DNA from: Citrus sinensis
Taxonomy: Eukaryota; Streptophyta; Magnoliopsida; Sapindales; Rutaceae
Assembly (NCBI RefSeq): GCF_022201045.2
Contig: NC_068558.1
Coordinates: 1,860,001 to 1,924,000, forward strand
DNA: 64,000 bases
Direction of reading: 5' to 3'
Shown: positions 57,690-64,000 of the stretch, in pieces
How positions within the stretch are numbered: the stretch's first letter is position 1
How the letters are laid out: each line of letters opens with the position of its first letter
Program-made: the position numbers and the translations under genes
The notes under the pieces: generated by a model
Told to the model about the DNA's origin: nothing
Seen by the model: the letters and a program-made list of their open reading frames with translations, nothing else
The model's database searches: none

Positions 57690-60600
57690 AATGACCATGT
57701 GTTTATACTTTAGTAAGGCCAGAAAACGGGAAGAAACTTCAAATCTTTGATACAACTTTGGTATTATAAAGATTCCACATCACGTTTTTCGTATGCGTAT
57801 GTAGGGCTATGTACACGTATTTCTGCTTTACTTAGATAAGTATGCTGAGATCGATGCTTTTCTACATTTTTTTTTTGGGTTTCAATGAATCAAGTGCAAA
57901 ATAAAACAAAGTATTGGGTAGTGAGGATATCGTTTGACGGCATCAATGACATATATAGCAACCTGCATTATTGTGTGGATTTGAATAATTGCTTAAATCA
58001 TTAATCATGTATATTCTTCTACGCTTGAACTTCAACCAATACATTTTTAAATGGAACTTTACAAAACTTCGAGTTTCATGTTTTCAATAATTTAATCGAA
58101 TGTTTATCGTTCATTTGAATGATACCCAATGGAAGGCCAATAACATAGCCGGTGGCCGTCCTTTGAATAGTGGGTTTGTTTATTAGTAATCTCTAGATAT
58201 TGCATCACTTTGTGTAAGCTTCTTTTTTCTCCCTTAATTAATTTTGCAGAGTTAATTGGCTTATGTTGACCACAATCAAAAAGGTCAAAAGTGAAAACTC
58301 TTCAGCTGGTCGTGACCTAGACAACGTGGGGACTTTAATTTAAAATCTGACACCCAGCTTAGCTGCCATGGATTAAAGAATTATATCAAACTAGTCTTTG
58401 AAATATGAAAACGATCTCAATGTTATACACTTGCTTGTACTTGTCTCCTTTCTAATCGTAATATTTTTCTCGGTGAGATGCTCCAGGTGTGTATATATGC
58501 AATTTCGGTGCATTTAATCGGTTAAGGGATAATAATTTTAATCCGATCTCATTGATTAAGTAGAGAGCACCTCGTCACACTATTTTTAAGTTCTGATCTA
58601 ACAATTCGTATTAATTCTTTAAAAGTATATTCAATGGTCAGGTTTTAAGATGAGAATTCTCACATGAGAGTGACAGACTTATAATTAAGAATACATATAT
58701 GTAATGAAGATATAAAAATGAATAAATATTTTCTACTTTAATTATCAGACTAGCCATAAGGACTAAGGTTGTGGCTTGATTTTTTTTTTCCCATTTATCT
58801 GTAATAATCTTTTTTATGGAAAACCTCTTGCTAAAGCTGTACAAAATGCCAAATTGGCCCCAAACTCATGTACTGTATGTTGTGGCAATTTGGGCTGATG
58901 GAAGTCTGTTGTGTGGTGTACCATGGTTCTTGCTGCTAACGTGAATCTTGTCAATTAAGAGCTATAACACCCCAACCTTGAAACTACATTTTAATTTTGC
59001 AAATAAAAATGCAAACATTCTAACTTTTTTAATTCTTAAAAATTTATAAGTCAAAACATTAATTGTAGTTTCAGGATTGGTGTGGGATTTAAGGGGGATG
59101 TATATCATTATTCCACATACGATGCAATCTAGTTTTAAGTTTGTATCATGCATCCGAAACTTTGAATCAAATAAATCATATTCATTAGTAATTTTAAAGA
59201 GTAATTGAATACCAATACAAGATAATGGTAACAATGCTTTTGGATCGTTGATTAATTGAAAAAGTACTAAAGCAGGGATCTAGGTAACTAATATGGATAA
59301 TTAGTCAAATAAAATGATATTTTTGTAAAATATTAGGGGCTTCTCCAAAGTTCCCCACAAGAAAGTAGGGGGAAAAAATCCACTAAGGAAAAAGGAAAAT
59401 TTGACTGAAATTGGTTGGGTTTGTCAACATATTAATTATCACATGTATAATAAAAACATATGCAGGGTGCGGAAGAATATACATACATAAACTCATTAAT
59501 TAACGAGTTGCTTAAGAGGTTCAAGTGTGTGAACCTGTGAACTATTCTTGTACTTTTTGACTTATTATCTATAATTTCTGATGTAAGATAAGTAGGTATA
59601 TATGATCTTAGATGGGCATCATTTCCATTAGTTCAACACCGCTTAGTTTAATTTGTATTCCTTTAAATTAATAATGGTTTTTCTGTCAAGTAAGAAAGTA
59701 GCGTTGAATATATATATCTTATTCAAAACACCAAGATAATTTAATTTAATAATTAATTAATTTGAACTATTCTATTTTGTTAAGGTAATCAAGTGATCAA
59801 TGATTCAAAACTATTTATACAAGCAAAATTTAGTTACCATCACTTATCTGAATAAAAATAAGACGAGTATAATTGTCTCATTATGTATTCTCGTAATAAA
59901 CATTGATTATCTCCAGTCATATGCTTACGTAGGAAAATATTTTACACCATTTTTTAAGCAAAAAATTATTTTGGTTTCGCAATCAGAATTATGCAATATT
60001 TAGTTTTGGGAGGGGGAAGGATTAGTGAATCAAGGTGCACGTGGACCGACCAGGCTTGGTTTTTTCTTGTTTGGGAACCAACTAACATGTAAATGGGGAG
60101 GAACGATTTTCATGTGATGCACACATAATACATCTCCTGGAATATATGCTTCTATGGCGGACCAGATTTTGCACATCTCTAGAAGATAAAAGCAGCTTTT
60201 TTGGACTGACCATTCTTCATTCTTCAAGTTTGGTGAGCTTCCAGATTATCACACACACACATATATATTAGTAATTTTTTGGTATGAAATTTTAAAATCT
60301 GGAAAAATTCTAAAACTATGACAAATATCCCTTCCCATGCTTGTAGTTAGAGAATATGCTAACTTTTTTTTTTTGGAAAAAAATATTTTAGCATAAATCT
60401 TGCCTGTATTAAACTTAGCTTAAATTTCTGAGCCGGTACTGTTCTGGAACCCCCAAACTATGTTAAGCAGGTATTTATGCTGTTAATTATTAAGTAGATA
60501 TTTTCCTATGAGCACTCAACTCTAATAATCAAGGGAAGAGTTTTCAGCGCCGGGCCAATGACCTAGGTTTAATGGCTACGTTTGTATAAAATACCATGAG

Positions 60601-61027
60601 AATATATGCCTGTGGTATATATTATATGAAGAATGCATGTGCAGAATTTGAGCATCTTCAGTTACTTTAATGAATCATCATCAACCTTCATTAGTTACTG
60701 CAAAAATTCATATTCTCAATATATACAAAATCACGAAAACATAAGTAGTAAGCTTAAGCACGCAAAAAATACCTGGTACGTTCTCTAAAGAATTATTCTG
60801 CTGCAGTTCAATTCAAGCTGTAGCCCGCAAAAAATGCGAAAGAATTGTAAGCACATGCTAGCGCGATTAATTCTTCTCAATTTATTTATTCTCTCTCTTT
60901 TTTTTTTTCTTTTTTTTTTATATACCTACTCTCCATTAGGGCTAAAAAAACTCACTGTAAGATACGAAGAGAAAATATTGCATATAATCAAAAGAAGCCC
61001 GAATCTTCCTAGAGAGAATATTATCAT
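57690..61027. other. Long spacer between LURP copies 2 and 3
   Basis: 3.3 kb with no supported gene. Minus-strand frames at 58638-58844 and 58962-59234 and the plus frame at 59800-60003 are AT-rich and unrelated to known families. A GACCGACCAGGCTTGG stretch at about 60045 superficially recalls a miR166 core but does not match it. Confidence 0.45.
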
Positions 61028-61825
61028 TTACAATCGACGGTTGATCAATCCGTAGACAGTCACAAGAGCTACGATGAACGAATGATCGACATGCGGTTCC
61101 ACTCTCAAAGTCAATACATCTTCTCCGAAAGAAATTCCTGAAGATGATTGCTTTTGATTTACCTGCTTGAAGTTGTTCAAAATCATAAATGAATTAATTT
61201 CAATTAATATCAAATGAATTAATTACCCCAAAATGATAGAACATACAAGTTGTTAAACCCAAAGGCTTAATTATTAAATTAATATTACCTCTGCAATAAT
61301 ATCTCCATTGATATTGTTCATGACTATCCTGAATGCCGGTTTACGAGCTGATTTCTTCAGTATCCAATATCTATCACGCGCTACGGTGACTTGACAAGCT
61401 AAGTTTCCCATAAGAAACCTGCAACAGTATTTCTTTACTTGAAACCATGGCTTCTCCTTGTTTAAGCTACCAGTACTGCTCCATCTATACCCGTCCCACC
61501 TTCCAAATGCTAGTGCGCGTTTCTGCAACAATATTTAAAACAAAAAAAAAAATCAATAATAAATCATCACTGCACTAGATAGGGGAAAAAAAATGAAAGT
61601 ATATACTGATGATGATCAATTTAATGAATTAATGATTACCCTTCTTCGTATGGTGAAGAGAACTTTGCCGCGGAGATCCATGAGATATACTTCTTTAGTG
61701 CACTTGTTGTCATAATTTTCGACGCGATAAACGATCTCACCATTCGAATTGAAGACAGTGCAACCATTTGAATGGCACACGAGAGATTTCATCCATACTG
61801 TGAATGTTTCTTGTTTTGAAGTCAT
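61028..61825 (-). CDS. LURP-one-related protein, copy 3 (two introns, altered N-terminus)
   Basis: Exons 61825-61640, 61522-61289 and 61162-61028 join in frame at GT-AG sites to 184 residues. It has FTVWMKSLVCHSNGCTVFNS, EVYLMDLRGKVLFTIRRR, then EDVLTLRVEPHVDHSFIVAL and VTVYGLINRRL at the end, as in copies 1 and 2. The middle (KKYCCRFLMGNLACQV) is more diverged. Its introns fall at places where copies 1 and 2 run on without a break. The start is at MTSKQETF, equivalent to about residue 16 of copy 2. Further upstream, ATGGCTAAG at 61886 looks like the ancestral MAK start but is out of frame by one base and followed by a stop in the useful frame. The gene may be functional with a short N-terminus or a recent pseudogene. 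Confidence 0.75.
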
Positions 61826-61886
61826 ATAACCAGGAGAACAGATGGGAACTTAATTTGTAATTAGGATAAATCTTATTCTTAGCCAT

Positions 61887-64000
61887 TCAAAAGCTATGAA
61901 CGAATTTAATGAATCTTAGTTTTGCGTATTGAATAGTCATCTGCGACAGCTGGTTTATGTTCCTACAGATATGGTGTACGACCAATTGAGTGATTAAAAT
62001 ATCATGCAATGTCAGCGTCATGCAGTCCAATATATATAAATAAACTAAATAAATTAATAAAGCTTCCGGAATATTAAGTTTGATTATAATAAAATCATCC
62101 GAATTTCACCTGGATGTTTATAATTGGGTTCATTTTGGGACCACCTTTATGTTGTGAGAAGACGCAGGGTCAACTGAAGAGGGAGTTTCATTAATATGTA
62201 CACACACACACACACACACACATACAAGATTACATTATTTAAACGTGATTAAATTTTATTACATGTTAAGTGATAATAATGTGCAACTTTATTTTCAACC
62301 AAAAAAAAAAGAAAAGTGAATGTATTAATTAATAATTGGAGGGAGTTGATCATGTCATAAAGAGGGAAGGCTTTGCTAATTGTGTTGTCTACTTGTGTTT
62401 ATCTGGTACTGCTTGTAATTTTACAGTAACAGTCATCGATATAATATATTTTTTCTAATTAATCTGATTATTGCATGCTTTATTACTCAGTTGCGTGCAG
62501 CCAAACTGATCTTAGCTAGCTAGGTTAAATTTAATTAATTAATTAAGTAAGAACGTAAGCAAATGTGTTAATTCGTAGGTTCCAAGTTTAGATATAAAGG
62601 CACAGAAACGTTAAACTTCAAAAATTATCGAAGCATGCATTTGTGATGTGAACTTTAATTTTTACTTTCATTTCATGCATTACGTGGCATATTATCTAGA
62701 TTTTCCAAATTAATTTATTTCCATTCAAATGTTTTAAATATTTTTTGATATTATTCAAAACTGAATATTAAAATAATTTCAAAGAAAATAAAGAGAAATA
62801 AGAGGAGTCGTATAAAAACATTAAGACTCAGCCTGAATCTCCTGAACATCAATTTAATTTTGTTTATAAAATTAAAAATGTTCGTGTAGCTCGAAGAATT
62901 TGAATGGTATCGATACCTATTTACTTCAAACAATTGACTTCTTGGAAATAACTGTGAAGACCAATTGATAGAAATTATGATTAGAATAAAACAATTAGTC
63001 TGTGCATGATCTTGGTGCTTTAACCAAATATTGAGTAGAGATCACGTTTGATTAATATCCAAATTGAAACTAGCTAAGATAGTTATGGACCGTTTTGAGT
63101 CATTGGCTCGATATTTGGATTAATCAAGCAATTAGCTTGCTAAATTAATTAGTAGGTCAATCAAGAGGGTGTCAACATTGCCGTTCTACTCTATATATAT
63201 ATATAACTTTAAATCATCAAAATAAAACCATGCCATTCTGTTATATATATATAACATTAAATCATCAATCATGCGCTCATTGATGTGATGGCTAATATAT
63301 TTAGCTCAAAAATTAGAGTATAAATTAGACTTTTATTAAATGCTCCCGTTAATAAAAATTCTTGTATTTTATTGAATCGTATTTGTCAGCAAAAATTTTA
63401 TTTGAAACGACATTCTCCAGTAAAACTACATCCTGAACCTCTTTCACACAAGCATCTATTTGTCATTAAACACGACAATCAAACTGCTAAAAGCGCATTT
63501 GAAATTGAGTTTGGACAGCTATATATTAAAAGTTACAGTAGTAAAATATTTGGTAAATACTAACTATTGTAACTTGAAATGTATGTTGATATAATTTTTC
63601 ACTTATATAATGGAAAATTTATTATATCTTAAATAATTTTATCAAAATTATTATTTAAAATTTATATTTACTATATATTACTAACTTTTGTTTCATAATT
63701 ATATTTTTTTTCCCATAGCAGCTGTAGCTTAAAAGTTACAGCATCTCAATCCCAAACGCACCCTAAAAATCATCGAGATGAGAAAATCGAAGCCAAAAGT
63801 AATGAAATAATATTGCTTAATGGTCTTATGCTGAGGAGGAATCCTACTAATAACGTGGTGGTGCAAACATTACTTCAGCAGTATTCATATTAATTATACA
63901 TGAACTTGATTTAATATTAATTCGCTACAAAATGACTTATGACTCATCTCCTTTTTCAATCACAAGGATAAGATAGATCAACATTGTCATCTCTTGCTCT
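61887..64000. other. Intergenic DNA at the right edge
   Basis: No gene supported. A (CA)n run lies at about 62200-62223. Around 63740-63765, CCCAAACGCACCCTAA looks like one end of a Tourist/Harbinger-type MITE, the other end of which I cannot identify. The frame at 63372-63563 is AT-rich and unassigned. Confidence 0.45.

Noticed and set aside
60030-60230. Possible miR166 precursor because of GACCGACCAGGCTTGG
   Set aside because: The mature miR166 sequence is not matched beyond a few bases and I see no fold-back partner.

Overview
This is nuclear DNA of a flowering plant, a woody eudicot and quite possibly Citrus or a close relative. The species guess is inference from overall protein character. 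The evidence for a plant nuclear genome is direct: AT-rich introns and intergenic DNA, GT-AG spliced genes with short exons, a chloroplast-targeted glutamate-cysteine ligase, a remorin, a LURP-one family cluster, and many short non-autonomous transposons. No prokaryotic, organellar or viral gene block is present.

Layout, left to right. 1-1052 (-): 5' part of a DUF3527 protein gene, cut by the window edge, with upstream non-coding sequence to about 2.28 kb. 2.3-4.8 kb: intergenic, with a textbook tRNA-derived SINE (15-bp target duplication) and an 87-bp tandem duplication. 4819-11113 (-): eight-exon BAH/TFIIS-type chromatin reader (AIPP3/BDT1-like), whose 2.4-kb intron 4 holds three stacked hAT-type MITEs, one inserted into the end of another. 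11.7-12.3 kb (-): frameshifted gene relic. 16743-17888 (+): PYRP2-type HAD phosphatase of riboflavin synthesis. 19.1-20.4 kb: a Mutator-type MITE inside another Mutator-type MITE. 21607-26445 (+): GSH1, 15 coding exons. 28529-30041 (+): beta-tubulin, 3 exons. 30535-31859 (-): remorin, 5 exons. 34.8-36.2 kb: a Tourist/Harbinger-like element filled with AT-rich trinucleotide repeats. 37898-38113 (+): a 71-residue uncharacterised small protein. 40645-40995 (-): single-exon NF-YC-like histone-fold protein. 46399-51474 (+): 1160-residue NT-C2/coiled-coil (myosin heavy chain-related) protein, 9 exons. 53.7-61.9 kb (-): a tandem LURP-one cluster of two intronless genes, one decayed fragment and one intron-containing copy with a damaged N-terminus.

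These genes do not form one pathway, as expected for a plant chromosome. Two local groupings matter. The AIPP3-like and PYRP2-like genes are divergently arranged neighbours, and their Arabidopsis counterparts (At4g11560 and At4g11570, by memory of locus numbers) are also neighbours, so this pair looks like conserved microsynteny. The LURP-one genes are a typical local expansion of a family linked to defence.

I found no convincing new multi-gene system. The most informative signals are the LURP cluster with its intron presence/absence pattern and damaged copies, the two cases of nested MITEs with readable target-site duplications, the non-canonical catalytic motif of the PYRP2-type phosphatase, and the unknown 71-residue protein.
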